From positions 6,081,789 through 6,145,788 of the forward strand of contig JAJEKV010000012.1 of assembly GCA_021234155.1 (NCBI GenBank): a DNA stretch of 64,000 nt, in the 5' to 3' direction. The DNA is from Isoetes taiwanensis. Lineage: Eukaryota > Streptophyta > Lycopodiopsida > Isoetales > Isoetaceae. This document shows, in pieces, positions 43,815-53,995 of this stretch (position 1 is the first letter of the stretch; every line of letters begins with the position of its first letter). Both the position numbers and the translations under genes were made by a program. Under the pieces are notes generated by a model. The model did not search any database. It was given only the letters and a program-made list of their open reading frames with translations, and was not told the DNA's origin.

Positions 43815-43878
43815 TTAAGGAATATTCCTTTCGCTCTCGTTTCGATGATTTGCTCCCGTTTAATACGCAATCTTGTTT
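43815..43878 (-). repeat. right terminal inverted repeat of the methylase transposon
   Basis: Inverted partner of 31201-31259. CTCCCGTTTAAT lies at 43853-43864, and GCAATC then CTTGT lie just beyond at 43867-43876. It begins about 310 bp after the stop of the DDE-like gene. Confidence 0.65.
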
Positions 43879-44890
43879 CATGTATATTGCATTGCATGTT
43901 GACACGCTGATGGGTACCCATAGTTAGGTAACCTCCTATCTACTGCAGGCTTACTCAGCTTACTTTAATATTTATCATATTCATTATATGACAGAGGCAT
44001 CATATTGCTAACCAGAACTTTGTTATGTCGTTTAGCTATCCCTATCTGCTATATGTTTGCTACTGCATCAATTTATGGATACCTTTTTCTTAATTCTTGC
44101 AAACTCAAAAATGGAAATACTCAACTGTAAGTTGCCTTCTATTTAACATGGCCCATCATATTTCAAGAAGATCATGATAATGCATATTTAATTATCAGAT
44201 CAAATCTGGCCCATGGGTTGCTCTCATGTCTGCCATCAGAAACCTAACAGAGTTCAACTTCGTTCAGAACTATTAGATGAATGCAGATCATGAAGACTCT
44301 TGATTGCACAGGAAAGGATAACATGTTCTTATTTCAACCAAACTATCTATAAAAATTAGATTCTATGCTGACCACGTTTTTTATGCACATTTTGCAAGAA
44401 AGGTGTTGCATTTTCTCTCTAAAATATTGATCCTTTTTTGCATTGTGATTATGTAGAGCCCATGGAGTTACTTGAGAGGTTGAACTCTGGGTTCTGCATG
44501 GTCTGCTTCAAGAGAACCCTTTCCTGGTAGTTTTCTCTCATATTCACATCTTTTGCATCGGTAGCTAATTGTTGCTGCCTAATTTATACTTCATTAGGTG
44601 TGCTGGAAACTGATAGCTTCAGAGCATATGGGTTGGCAGGAAACATACAAGCTTCGCTCTTTCCAAACCCTAAGGTGAGCATTTGTTCCTTATCTTCACA
44701 TGCATATTCTTATATTTGTGAACCTCGGCCTAGGAAAATCTGTACTTGCTTTATTTGTACAGCCTAGAAGTGCAATCCCATTAAGCTTTTGAATCTACTA
44801 CAGAACATGAGGGAACTTGAGTTTAACACCCTAAAGCTTGCATTTGGCCATCATAATTTCAAACCGTGCTAGCACCAAACCATACACAAT
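43879..44890. other. spacer with possible isolated exons
   Basis: Two plus-strand stretches sit behind AG and are open: 44458-44528 (M-E-L-L-E-R-L-N-S-G-F-C-M-V-C-F) and 44598-44674 (V-L-E-T-D-S-F-R-A-Y-G-L-A-G-N-I-Q-A-S-L-F, followed by a good GTGAGC donor). They may belong to one decayed or very long-intron gene that I cannot name. 44213-44350 is duplicated at 53848-53995. Confidence 0.35.
44213..44350 (+). repeat. direct repeat flanking the CACTA element, left copy
   Basis: About 140 bp, roughly 90% identical to 53848-53995 and in the same orientation. Shared blocks are CCCATGGGTTGCTCTCA, AGAAACCTAACAGAGTT, CAGAACTATTAGATGAATGC and GCACAGGAAAGGATAACATG. One frame reads P-W-V-A-L-(M/R)-(S/L)-A-I-R-N-L-T-E-F-N-F-V-Q-N-Y then a stop in both copies. 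Confidence 0.8.
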
Positions 44891-44904
44891 CACTACAAGA
44901 GGAT

Positions 44905-45400
44905 AGGGTTTTTGTGTCAAACCCTGTGTCACTACCATTTAGGGATTGTCAGATTTGTGTCGGAAGCTCGAAAGTGACACAAATTTATTCAATTGCGTCA
45001 AATCCTGCGTCAATACGGTTGTGTCAACTGCAATATCACTTTTGTGAAAGATTTGTGTTAGATCTTTGGCATTTTTAAGTTAACATTTGTAATATTGATT
45101 GCATTATGTATTATGTAAAATTTGTGACATAATTGAAAGTTAAATTTATCAGTAATTTTGCGTCAATTGAAACGTCGTTAATTCTAAAGTTTTGGGTCAA
45201 CTTTGCTACACATTTTTGTCACATTTTGTAATAACTTTTGTCACCTTTTATAAAAGGTTTATGTCCTCGTATAGTGTCAAACATATTGACAGTTTTATAT
45301 CGGTGCTTTGTCAATATTCCGGCACTTAATTCACGTGATTGCGTCAAATAGCACTTAATTCACGTGATTGTGTCAAAAAATGATATCGACTTGAATTTCA
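44905..45400. repeat. left subterminal repeats of the CACTA element
   Basis: At least ten short motifs of the form TG(C/T)GTCA(A) or their complement occur, for example TTGTGTCAAACC, CTGTGTCAC, TTGCGTCAAATCC, CTGCGTCAAT and GATTGTGTCAAA. A 25-bp local duplication (GCACTTAATTCACGTGATTG) is at 45325-45375. CACTA subterminal motifs are transposase binding sites in studied members. Confidence 0.75.
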
Positions 45401-45532
45401 CAAATGGCATCATGTACAACTCGAAATAGGTATGTTTTCACTCTTTAACGATTTCTTCTGAGATTGCAATCCTTTTTAGGTTTACACAAAAACCTCTAAG
45501 GCCACTGGTACACATCCTAGATCTACCATGTT

Positions 45533-45789
45533 ATGAAAGTGCGAAAGAACTCCAAATTAGAAGTTGTTGCTCTGGAGCTACAGGTGGATATTTGTTTGAA
45601 TTGCTGGATATCAACATGTGTTTAGTATCCCACTGATGAATGTTTTTTCTTGAACAAATTATATAGGCGCTCAAAGAATTTGTTTGTCAATTAGCAAGAC
45701 CTGGAAGAATCTATGACATTTCTGCCAAGGGTATTTGGAAAGATATATTGGCAGGTGTGCGCCGACACATCTCAATTGATGGAAAGGTG
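45533..45789 (+). pseudogene. captured exon pair, unidentified
   Basis: 45533-45583 (M-K-V-R-K-N-S-K-L-E-V-V-A-L-E-L-Q) joins in phase 0 at GT-AG sites to 45667-45789 (A-L-K-E-F-V-C-Q-L-A-R-P-G-R-I-Y-D-I-S-A-K then W-K-D-I-L-A-G-V-R-R-H-I-S-I-D-G), which ends at a good GTAAGC donor. Open and protein-like throughout. The family is not recognised. No further exon was found before the LINE fragment. Confidence 0.5.
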
Positions 45790-45869
45790 GTAAGCTCTTA
45801 ATAGCTAGTAGAATCGCAGTGGCAAGGTTAGTACTATGTTGTACGCATATTTACATGGCATATGTGATC

Positions 45870-46660
45870 TTGATGCAGGAAATCTCCTCCTCCGTAACTT
45901 CATTTGGGGAGGTAATGAGAACGGTGTGGTTGTTAAAGTCGCTTCGTGGTAGTGTGTGTGCACCCCAAAGGCGTAGGAGGACTCGGGGTTTTGGACCTTT
46001 CTCTTCATAGTAAGGTTCTTATCTCCAAGTTTATGTGGAAGGTTTTTAGGAATGAGCTCAATTCTCTCGACATGGTACTGCTTTATCCATTTCTCTCTCA
46101 CTCGGTTGTGTTCATAAGCCGACAGTTTTTGTGCAACTCCCTTGGGTGCTATTCTCTGATATCAAGCCATATGTCAATGCCTCCCCATTCTTAAAGGGCC
46201 TTTTGCGAGCCTGGGAGCAGGTTCACCCTTTGTTTGAGATTGATATCTCAGATTACATCAGTTGACATCATCACCATGATGGATCCCGCTAGCTCCAAGT
46301 GCATTATCATCCCCATTGCCCGCATACGTTGATCCCCGGATTCAGCACAGGTGGACACAACAGGGGGTTTGCTCTGTAGAAGACTGGCATTTTGATGGCC
46401 AGTTGGTGTTGTGGCAAATAATCTATGACAGATTTTGACTTAAGGAACGTGATAGATCAATTTGGGTCCGAGTGGCTAATAATCTCCCACTCCACCACCC
46501 CACCTCCTCCCCCCCCTCTCCCCAAACACTAGGCACAAGATCGGTATGGCATTCTAAGAGTAAAAGGACTGGATTTGCATGTATCTGGCTACTTAAGGCT
46601 TTTGATAGCTATTTCGTGGAGGAGAGAAGCCGTACAACAAAGGAAGAGCTCTGAATGACG
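45870..46660 (+). mobile_element. LINE fragment inside the CACTA element
   Basis: Broken frames read L-L-R-N-F-I-W-G-G then G-G-L-G-V-L-D-L-S-L-H-S-K-V-L-I-S-K-F-M-W-K-V. This is the conserved segment after the reverse transcriptase core of plant LINEs (K-x-x-G-G-L-G-x-x-D-L). Later pieces are degenerate. Both ends are missing and no poly-A tail remains, so it predates or was captured with the surrounding DNA. Confidence 0.7.
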
Positions 46661-47690
46661 ATCACCATACCTACCTAAGGGACCGAAATGACCATGAGTC
46701 AATTTGCAGACCATTTGTGATCTGAGCAGGGAGTTGTGATCTCCCAAAACTGCCGAATCTCTGTCGCGTTACTCTGTGTCTATATAAAATATGTATGTGC
46801 ATTGAAAATAAAACTATGTACTTGTATAAGATTGTGTACCTACATTGTACCTGGCGGCGCTGCTCAAGCTCCGACAACAACTAAAGTTTCACGGCCGAAA
46901 CAAAAACAAGAATCTAGGAGGAAAAAAGGCACCCCGCAGTTTATGTTTACATGATATTTTCAACTGATGATACTCCTGTATTTAGTATATGTATATAATA
47001 ATATCCTCAAATCCCTAAAATACACAAAATACATAAATTAATCCGTAAAATACACAAAATACATAAATTAGTATTGCAAATTCGTGGTAACAAATTTTCT
47101 CTTCTAGTCGGTTTTGAAGTTGTCTTCCTACGTTCCACAAATCGCTGAGACAGCAGTGCGGAACTGCAAGGTCCCAGAGTATCCCTTCGACAATGTGGGC
47201 TCAGAGGTCTGGCTGGCCAGGGGAAAGCTATGACATGACGAAATACACAATGGATGCATTACCTCTTAGGTAACAATGTTTTTTTGTCCTGCTTCTGTCA
47301 AACAGATACTGATCCCTGCTTCTTTTTGCTCACAAGAATCAGATATATTTTGTCTTCCCAAAAAATCCCTTGTTTTCTATAGGGTTATGGGTCGGTCTAG
47401 ACGCAGGCAACAGGAGCTTGCGCCTTTTCATCGTCACCTTTTTTCTAAACATAGCAGGTTAGCTCATGGTTTTTTGTTGCTTTTGCTTTTGCTACCTGCT
47501 TTGGTGGATTGCATGACCTAGATCGAGAGCTTTCAATACGATATCTCTTAGAAGGAATTTTGTTTTTATTTGGCTGTGGGTAAGCGATTCTTTTTATCTA
47601 CTTCTACTCCTGTAGTCCAACTCCGGCAGCCCGCCATGGTGTCGCATTTCACAGCAGGCAGGAGCATTTTCTAAGAAAATTGCTTTAACC
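46661..47690. other. CACTA interior, upstream of the EMSY-like exons
   Basis: No gene recognised. The TAAAATACACAAAATACATAAATTA block is tandemly repeated at about 47015-47065. The last part could be the captured promoter and leader of the EMSY-like gene. Confidence 0.35.
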
Positions 47691-49798
47691 ATGAACTCCG
47701 CCCGGCGTTCCCACAGCTTAGAATTTGGGCACTCAGACAGCAGCGGTACGCATCTTCTTCCTCTCCTTTGCTTTCTGTCAAAGTTGCAATTTCGTCTTTT
47801 CTCTAGCTTGGATCGGAGTCGACCGTCCTTCGTCTCTCGTCCCATGTTTAGGGTTTATTATGGCTTGAGAATTTGAGACCCAGTACAAGGCATTAAATTG
47901 ACAGGATATACCATGTAAAATGAACTGAGGAGGAATAATCATTGATTGAGAAAAGGTGGAGAATTTGCTTGCTACTTAGAGCAGTTTAGAGAGGTTGCCA
48001 GTCTTTGCAGATTGTGGTCGCTAATTTCATCCTCTCTGGAAGTTGTTGGGGACTTAAATTAGTTGAGGGGAATAATCATTTTCTTCCCCTCTGAAAGTGG
48101 TTGTGGACTTAAATGAGTTGAGTCCAGTAGATCATCTTAATCAACGGGTGTCTACACACAATTTGTCGAACTCAGTCAGCACAAATATGAGAGACAAGAT
48201 CCAGACGTCCTTAACTTGATACGAAAGCCTGAAAAATCAATCTTTTGTGTTATAGCATACATGGCCTGAATTTTTGCAATATGAGAAACAGGACAAGTAT
48301 ATCCCAAAAACCAAACTTCTGTGTTATGGCATAGATGACATGGTATATTATATTAATGCAGGAACATTTTTCACTCTCGAGTCAGGCATTCTGAAAGTTT
48401 TTATTTTGTTACCTGATTGGCTTTCATGAAACAGGGACAGATGATGATCTACCACCGACTCACTCTGGGCGCAGTGGAAGAAGCGGCAGAATGAGTGGAA
48501 ATGGAAGAGTTATTAGCAATCAGGTATATGGTCAGGCTCCTAATGTTGATCAAATGATCAGCAAGCTTGAGCAGGATGCGTATACAGCAGTGCTTAGAGC
48601 TTTCGGAGCACAGTCAGAAGCAATTTCATGGGTAAGTCTTTACATATTTAACTTTTAGTTGCAATTAGAAACTTCATCAGCAGATAAATTGGCTTTTACA
48701 GCTCACAATTTGGAATATTTGTCTTACATGCCAATCATGAACAAAAGCATTTGTATGCAGCCCCTGCCACTTTTCCTTGAGGTTCTATGATAATTTAGAG
48801 AGCTGTATGCAATGGAAGATGGTATGTATGTTAAGTTTTGTGATTTTACATGCATGATGTGTGGGGTACGTGCACTTGTGAAAACTATTTTTAAGAGTCT
48901 GGTTATGGCCATTGTCGAATAACGATGTAATAGCTGCCATCGAGTAAAGTTGCAACACTATTGTATTGGGCACATGGCAAACCCCAATCGCCATTCTGAC
49001 TGGTATTGCTTATTTTGAATGTGTGTTGCTGGATCTATGCGAAAGGCATATGGCGAGATTAAGCATTAGAGTATTTGCAATTGAAGTTTTGTTCATTTGC
49101 GTTTTGTCTGAAGGTTATATGTCCATGCTTGCAGGCAAAAGAACATTTAATTACTGATTTGAGAAAAGAGTTGAGGGTCTCAGATGAACAGCACAGGGAA
49201 TGCTTGGGGAAGGTTACACGTGATGAAACTCTTCAGCAGATACAGTAAGAACATGCTTTCCCTTTTTTCTCTCTTTCTTCTTCCGTTCATCCAAGTGATA
49301 ATTCAGGGAATGGAGGAAAATGGGTTTAATGCATCCTGGATTAGCAAGCAATGCACCATTTCTGGTAGACCCTACACCAAGTCCTGCTGTATCTCAGTCA
49401 AGGAAGAAACAAAAAACAGCTCATTCTCTACCTCCCCTGCCGCCACCACCTGTGTTGAAACCAGCGACTGCTGTGCCATCTGCAGCTCTCCCCAGAAGAG
49501 GTGCACCACCTGGCCCAAGGAAGAAGCACAAAGGGGTTAGTATCCGAGTTATCTTCTAGCATGTTATTGCTTGGGGGTTTAAGAATATTTCGTTCAGGGT
49601 CGGCCATTGTCAGCAGCGGCTTCTGCGATGCCCAAGGCACCTGTTCCTGGTAGTCAAGGTGGAGGCAGAGGTGTTATGGTCGGTCGGGGGTTCCCTTCAG
49701 GGAACAGCATAGACTGGATTGGTAAGAGGGTGAAAACACGGTGGCCTTCTGACAATACCTTCTATGAGGCGGTCATAACAGATTACAATGCTGAAAAT
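47691..49798 (+). CDS. EMSY-like protein (ENT + Agenet), 3'-truncated and captured
   Basis: EMSY-like proteins are plant nuclear chromatin readers. Exons 47691-47745, 48435-48631, 49135-49244, 49307-49535 and 49598-49798 join in frame at GT-AG sites for 264 codons without a stop. Residues 15-24 read S-D-S-S-G-T-D-D-D-L-P-P, the family N-terminus. The ENT domain follows: L-E-Q-D-A-Y-T-A-V-L-R-A-F-G-A-Q-S-E-A-I-S-W, L-R-K-E-L-R-V-S-D-E-Q-H-R, then I-Q-E-W-R-K. A basic Pro-rich linker precedes the first half of the Agenet/Tudor domain: I-G-K-R-V-K-T-R-W-P-S-D-N-T-F-Y-E-A-V-I-T-D-Y-N. The following exon (normally V-Y-D...E-T-W-E-W) was not found. The chain lies wholly inside the CACTA element, so it is probably a captured partial gene. 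Its open frame suggests recent capture or possible expression as a truncated reader. Confidence 0.85.
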
Positions 49799-51939
49799 GT
49801 AAGTTGAATGTTTTGTGAAGTGTGTATGGGCACTAGGATTAAAAGATATTGCAATGCCTGAAATGTAAGCTCAAATATGTAAGCAATTGCACATGGGCAG
49901 AAGGATTATCCATTTTACACCCATAATTGAGGAGGCGTAGTTGCAAGATGCCTGTTGAGGGATCTTGAGAGCCATATAGAACTATAGAAGGTTTTCCACC
50001 TTACGTCTCTTTTTCTCAACGAATTGCTGGGACTGTGCTGAAAAGCTTAAAAGGATGGTATTCAGAAAACATCTGCAATTTTACGTCCAGAAGAACAACT
50101 TAGAGAATCTAGCTCATACATCTTAGAGGCAAGGAAGATTATAAGAAGAAAAGCATATCTGTAGGTAATCATAAATATTTTGGGTGGTTTTATAAAGATC
50201 TTTTTGTGCGGTTAGTATTTTAGTTAGAAATTTGAATATAGTTTTGTGTTCCATTCAACAAAGAAGATGCATGTTCCCTTCATTCCTTTGTCGTTTCTGA
50301 ATTTTTCTGGGGCTATTACAAGCCAGCAATGTATCCATGGAATGATTGTAGACCTAAAGAATGTGATTTGATAGTTACATTATGGGCAGATGGCTTCAGG
50401 TACACCTTCTTAGGTTTTATATATGTCTTTTTGGATAAACAGAGATAAACGATAGGGGAGTGTCTGCTATAGTGCATTCTGGACTGTTCATGACAGTTTA
50501 GATAAAGAGCTTGACCGACTGAATGCTAGGATTTTAATCGAAATCTTCATTACATAAGCTTTTACAGCAATTTATTTTATTTTTGCAGACTGTGTGATTA
50601 TGTCTCAGGTACATAGTATTTTTAATTGGATTTATAGTATTTTTAATTGGATTTTAGATTCATCTATGCTGTACAATTGAGAAGAACATTTTAGTCCCAT
50701 GCAATGCTGTTGCTAACAAGGCCTGCCTGGTGGCATAGGGGAACTGGAATTTGTCTTCGGTATGTGAGATTATTGTGATGTTTTATTAACATTGTGCATT
50801 ATGTGCTTATATATAGTATTTGATTTGACCATTATAGATGGGCTTCGTCGTGCTTGTATCTTGGCTCTCGAATATCGCAGCTGGTGAAAAACAGTCAAAG
50901 AAAAACAACGGATGGCCTTTCACTAACAATGGTGGCATGTGCTGCGCTTGCAAGTCTTACTTATGTCCTTGCAATAATAATACGGACGAAGTCATGGTAA
51001 CTTTCCTACCTGAGCAGAATGTTTTGCAAACTAGAAGATATTTGATGCATGCCATATTTTTGTCCACAATTTTATATTGCAGGCATGATTTAACGAATAT
51101 TGCATTTGTTCTTGTAAGAGGCTAGTTGAAACAACACCCATTACTTTGTAATAAGGAAAGACTCATCATTGCTAATTTTGCATTATATCTTCTTTGCTCT
51201 TTGATTTTGACGTGGAAGCTTTGCCATATAGATGAAGAATAAGTACTATGAGATAAGTACTATGAACATGGCTGGTTAAGATCGTTAAAAGCTAGATTTT
51301 TTTCCAAAAAACTTGTGTTGTGGTCTGTTCGTCCATTCTTGTGAACAAATTCATCCTTATGATGACACGATTTTTCCTGAATAATTGCCATGAATGTAAA
51401 GGCTAAACCACTATAGGTAGAGCTATGGTATGTAGCTTTTAAAGTCTGGCCAAATGGCTCTAGCAGCTTTAGATAGAAGAATATTATTAGAGTTATACTA
51501 ATTTGTAGTTGAGCTAGTTTGTAGGCACTGACCTATGCTTAGCAGGTCACAATAAATCAGAACCGCTGATGGCCATATTAGAAACTGAGAATGAGCTTGC
51601 AGGATATTGAAACAAGGACCACCGGTAGAGCACCCCCTTGTCTTTGGCCATTATCTATCATCCAAGAATTATGAGCCTTTATTTGTTATGTTATGCTCTT
51701 ACGCTTTCTTCAGATTACTGAAACTGCTTAAACTTATAGAATATTCTTGGAAAGTTAAATCGACTTTGCTGCTTGATGTCTGACATTTTGAAGTCATGAT
51801 AGCAAAAGTGGGAATTATCATGGGGTTAGATTCAAACCTTCCTATGATGAAAGAAGCCGCAGTGGTAATGTTTAGTGATAACATTTGATATACCTTATGA
51901 GGTTGTCCTCTATGTGATCCTCTTGTGAGATTTTTCAGC
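49799..51939. other. CACTA interior, nothing firm
   Basis: AT-rich, intron-like. A 95-residue frame at 50838-51125 contains G-G-M-C-C-A-C-K-S-Y-L-C-P-C-N-N-N, a cysteine-rich stretch without a known match. The block TTTTAATTGGATTT is repeated at 50620-50650. The missing last Agenet exon was searched for by eye and not found here. Confidence 0.35.
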
Positions 51940-52250
51940 AGAGCTTGTTGATGAATTTGTATAGATCAAAGTTGTTTCAGCTCATTGTACCCCTTAAAGA
52001 CGCATCAAGCAGAGGTATTCAGGTCGTAATTGCAGGAGAAGGAGGTGCAGCCCCACTTGCTAGGTGAACTAATTATTATCTTGAATTTAATGTCTTCATA
52101 TTGTTTAGCATATGCTTAACACATTCCTGTTGCTTAACTTTATTATTTGATGTAGGAATGGTGGCATCCCTTACTACAAAACCTGTCATTGGTGTTCCAG
52201 TGCAAGGGTCATCATTAGATGGTTATGATTCATTGCTATAAATAGTCCAG
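51940..52250 (+). pseudogene. PurE (AIR carboxylase) domain fragment
   Basis: The PurE domain catalyses a carboxylation step of plastid purine synthesis. 51940-52061 reads K-V-V-S-A-H-C-T-P, then S-S-R-G-I-Q-V-V-I-A-G-E-G-G-A-A. After a GT-AG intron, 52156-52250 reads [27 protein letters not shown], stop, I-V-Q, and ends at a GTATGT donor. The family has V-S-A-H-R-T-P, G-A-G-G-A-A-H-L-P-G and V-P-V...D-G...D-S-L-L-S-I-V-Q. Changes include Arg to Cys in the phosphate-binding H-R-T-P, a short deletion after it, loss of the catalytic-loop H-L-P, and TAA for the Ser codon before I-V-Q. Other exons of the gene are absent. Confidence 0.82.
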
Positions 52251-52259
52251 GTATGTTTT

Positions 52260-53030
52260 TAATGTGTATCCAGTTCCCTTCAATATTAGTCATATATTTA
52301 ATATTCCCTTGCAAAAATTAAATATAAATGGTATGCCAGTAGCTACCGTTAGCTACTGTTAGCTACTGTTGGAATTCAAAATGCAGCTAATTGCAGGCTT
52401 ATTTGTTGCTCACACCCTTGGATCAAGTAACACAAAATTGGCAGCTCTTTATTTTCCTTCTTTCCGATTTGTTTGCTTGCAGTTATTATATATGATCGAC
52501 TAAGTGCAATTATGGAAGGATTACTAAAATAAATGTTGTCTATGATTGCTCAGAAAGGCTGAAAAGGCTCCCTTTTGTGATGGAATTTTGAACTCGTTGG
52601 GCTACATCATGTCAGCTAAATGCATGACAAGGGGATTAAGTGAAGTTCTGCGATACTATAGTTTAAAAGTGACTTCTGGCTGAATGCTCAATCTTTTGCT
52701 TACCATGCATTTTGGAGATGCTAAATGGACTTGTTTGGGTTCGATTCCCAAAAAAGCTTTTCTTAAATAACATGATCTATTAATGAAGAGAGAAAAATGA
52801 CAAAAATTGAAGGTAGGATTGCCACAAATAAGACTTGCGATTGGGCACAAATTTGACAATGGTATCATATATGTGCTCATAAAATCGACATGTAGATATC
52901 ACAAAAGACCTAAATATTGACAACAAGGAAACTAGTTTGTCATAGCTATATGACTGAAGGTCACAATCATGTTGCAACAATAAAATATGCTCGTTGTAAG
53001 TTGCATAACAAAAGATATAAAATATGTTAT
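52260..53030. other. CACTA interior, nothing recognised
   Basis: No gene seen. A short tandem CTA(C/G)CGTTAGCTACTGTTAGC block lies at about 52340-52370. Confidence 0.35.
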
Positions 53031-53430
53031 AAGAGAGTTACAAATATGACGCAAAGGATGTTAACAAAAGATATAAAATATGTTATAAGAGAGTTACAAA
53101 TATGACGCAAAGGATGTTAACCTATGCAAGATAAGGATGCCAATATGGTGTAACAATTTAGTTGCATAGTTGAGACTAATATGATAGAAAATATGACGCA
53201 ATTATTGAATAACTTGGATATAAGCTCGACACAAATATGCCATGCAATTGCTACAAATATAGTCAGTATGTCATTTTTGCGTTATGTAGCCTTGACGCAA
53301 AAAATGACGCCCATGCGACATCAAAGTATAGAACTTTTAGCGTCAACCTCGTGACATTTAATGGGCCTTTGAGAATACACATAGTGTCACTTTGTTTGAC
53401 GCTATACCCGACGAAAAATACCTTATTTTG
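53030..53430. repeat. right subterminal repeats of the CACTA element
   Basis: Repeated TGACGCAA / GACACAAA / GCGTCAA motifs, mostly in the orientation opposite to the left end. Also a direct ~60-bp duplication containing AACAAAAGATATAAAATATG and TATAAGAGAGTTACAAATATG at about 53008-53120. Confidence 0.7.
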
Positions 53431-53449
53431 TTGTAGTGAATCTTCGTTT

Positions 53450-53580
53450 CTGCAATTTATGGAGGCAAACTAGCATACACAATGCATTTCCTTTCGCGAG
53501 CTAACCAATATAATCTGCTTTTTGTTTATTCAAGCTTCTTTTGTCCAATTTGTAGAGGCAAACATACACAATGCATTTCC
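53450..53580. repeat. short direct repeat next to the CACTA end
   Basis: TGCAATTTATGGAGGCAAAC...CATACACAATGCATTTCCTTT occurs at about 53450, and a close copy (CCAATTTGTAGAGGCAAACATACACAATG...) follows at about 53546. Confidence 0.6.
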
Positions 53581-53847
53581 TTTGATGAGTTGCTATTGCC
53601 TTATTATTGTTCATCTAAGTCTGGACAGGCATAAAAGGCTTGAAATATGAGGCCAAAATTCAGAGGTGTCTGGCTTTCAGGGGCAATCATACCTTTGTAC
53701 ATAGCACTACATTTTGGTAATTAGAACCTCTCAAATTGTAAGTCCTTGATACTTCTGTTTCGTATTTTCTATTTGGAGTCTCGCCCATGACTTAAGAAGA
53801 TCCATGATATTTTGGTCCTTCAAGTTGCATCCTTGATACATCTACAT

Positions 53848-53995
53848 GGTCTGACCCATGGGTTGCTCTCAGGCTTGCCATTAGAAACCTAACAGAGTTT
53901 AATTTCGTTCAGAACTATTAGATGAATGCAGATCATGAAGAGTCTTGATTGCACAGGAAAGGATAACATGTTATTATTTCAACCAAACTATCTAA
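53848..53995 (+). repeat. direct repeat flanking the CACTA element, right copy
   Basis: Partner of 44213-44350, lying about 410 bp outside the right CACTA end, whereas the left copy lies about 540 bp outside the left end. The pair predates the insertion or arose from a larger duplication of the target region. Confidence 0.8.

Larger units (their letters stand above)
31201..43878. mobile_element. candidate large DNA transposon with ParB-like, DNA methylase and DDE-like genes
   Basis: End repeats in inverted orientation bracket a coherent cassette. On minus lie a DNA methyltransferase gene (31556-32972) and a ParB-like gene (33351-35098). On plus lie a proline-rich ORF (36116-36900) and a DUF7869/DDE-like gene (41157-43501). 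Two arrays of a 16-bp palindrome lie upstream of the two minus genes, the second between the divergent units. Removing the nested 4.2-kb hAT-like element (36909-41135) leaves about 8.5 kb, a normal size for an autonomous DNA transposon. The exact termini and target duplication were not resolved. The unity of the cassette is inference from end repeats, gene content and arrangement. Frameshifts and stops in most genes suggest this copy is dead. Confidence 0.6.
44891..53438. mobile_element. CACTA-type transposon carrying host gene fragments
   Basis: Begins CACTACAAG at 44891 and ends TTGTAGTG at 53438, so both ends read CACTACAA inward, with similarity continuing (A.GATAGGGT versus AAAATAAGGT). 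Flanked by AAT on both sides (44888-44890 and 53439-53441), the 3-bp target duplication typical of CACTA elements. Both ends have subterminal repeats of TGCGTCAA/TGTGTCA in inverted orientation. The 8548-bp interior has no CACTA transposase. It contains an unidentified exon pair, a LINE fragment, an EMSY-like exon chain and a PurE fragment. It is best read as a non-autonomous, gene-capturing (Pack-CACTA) element. Confidence 0.85.
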
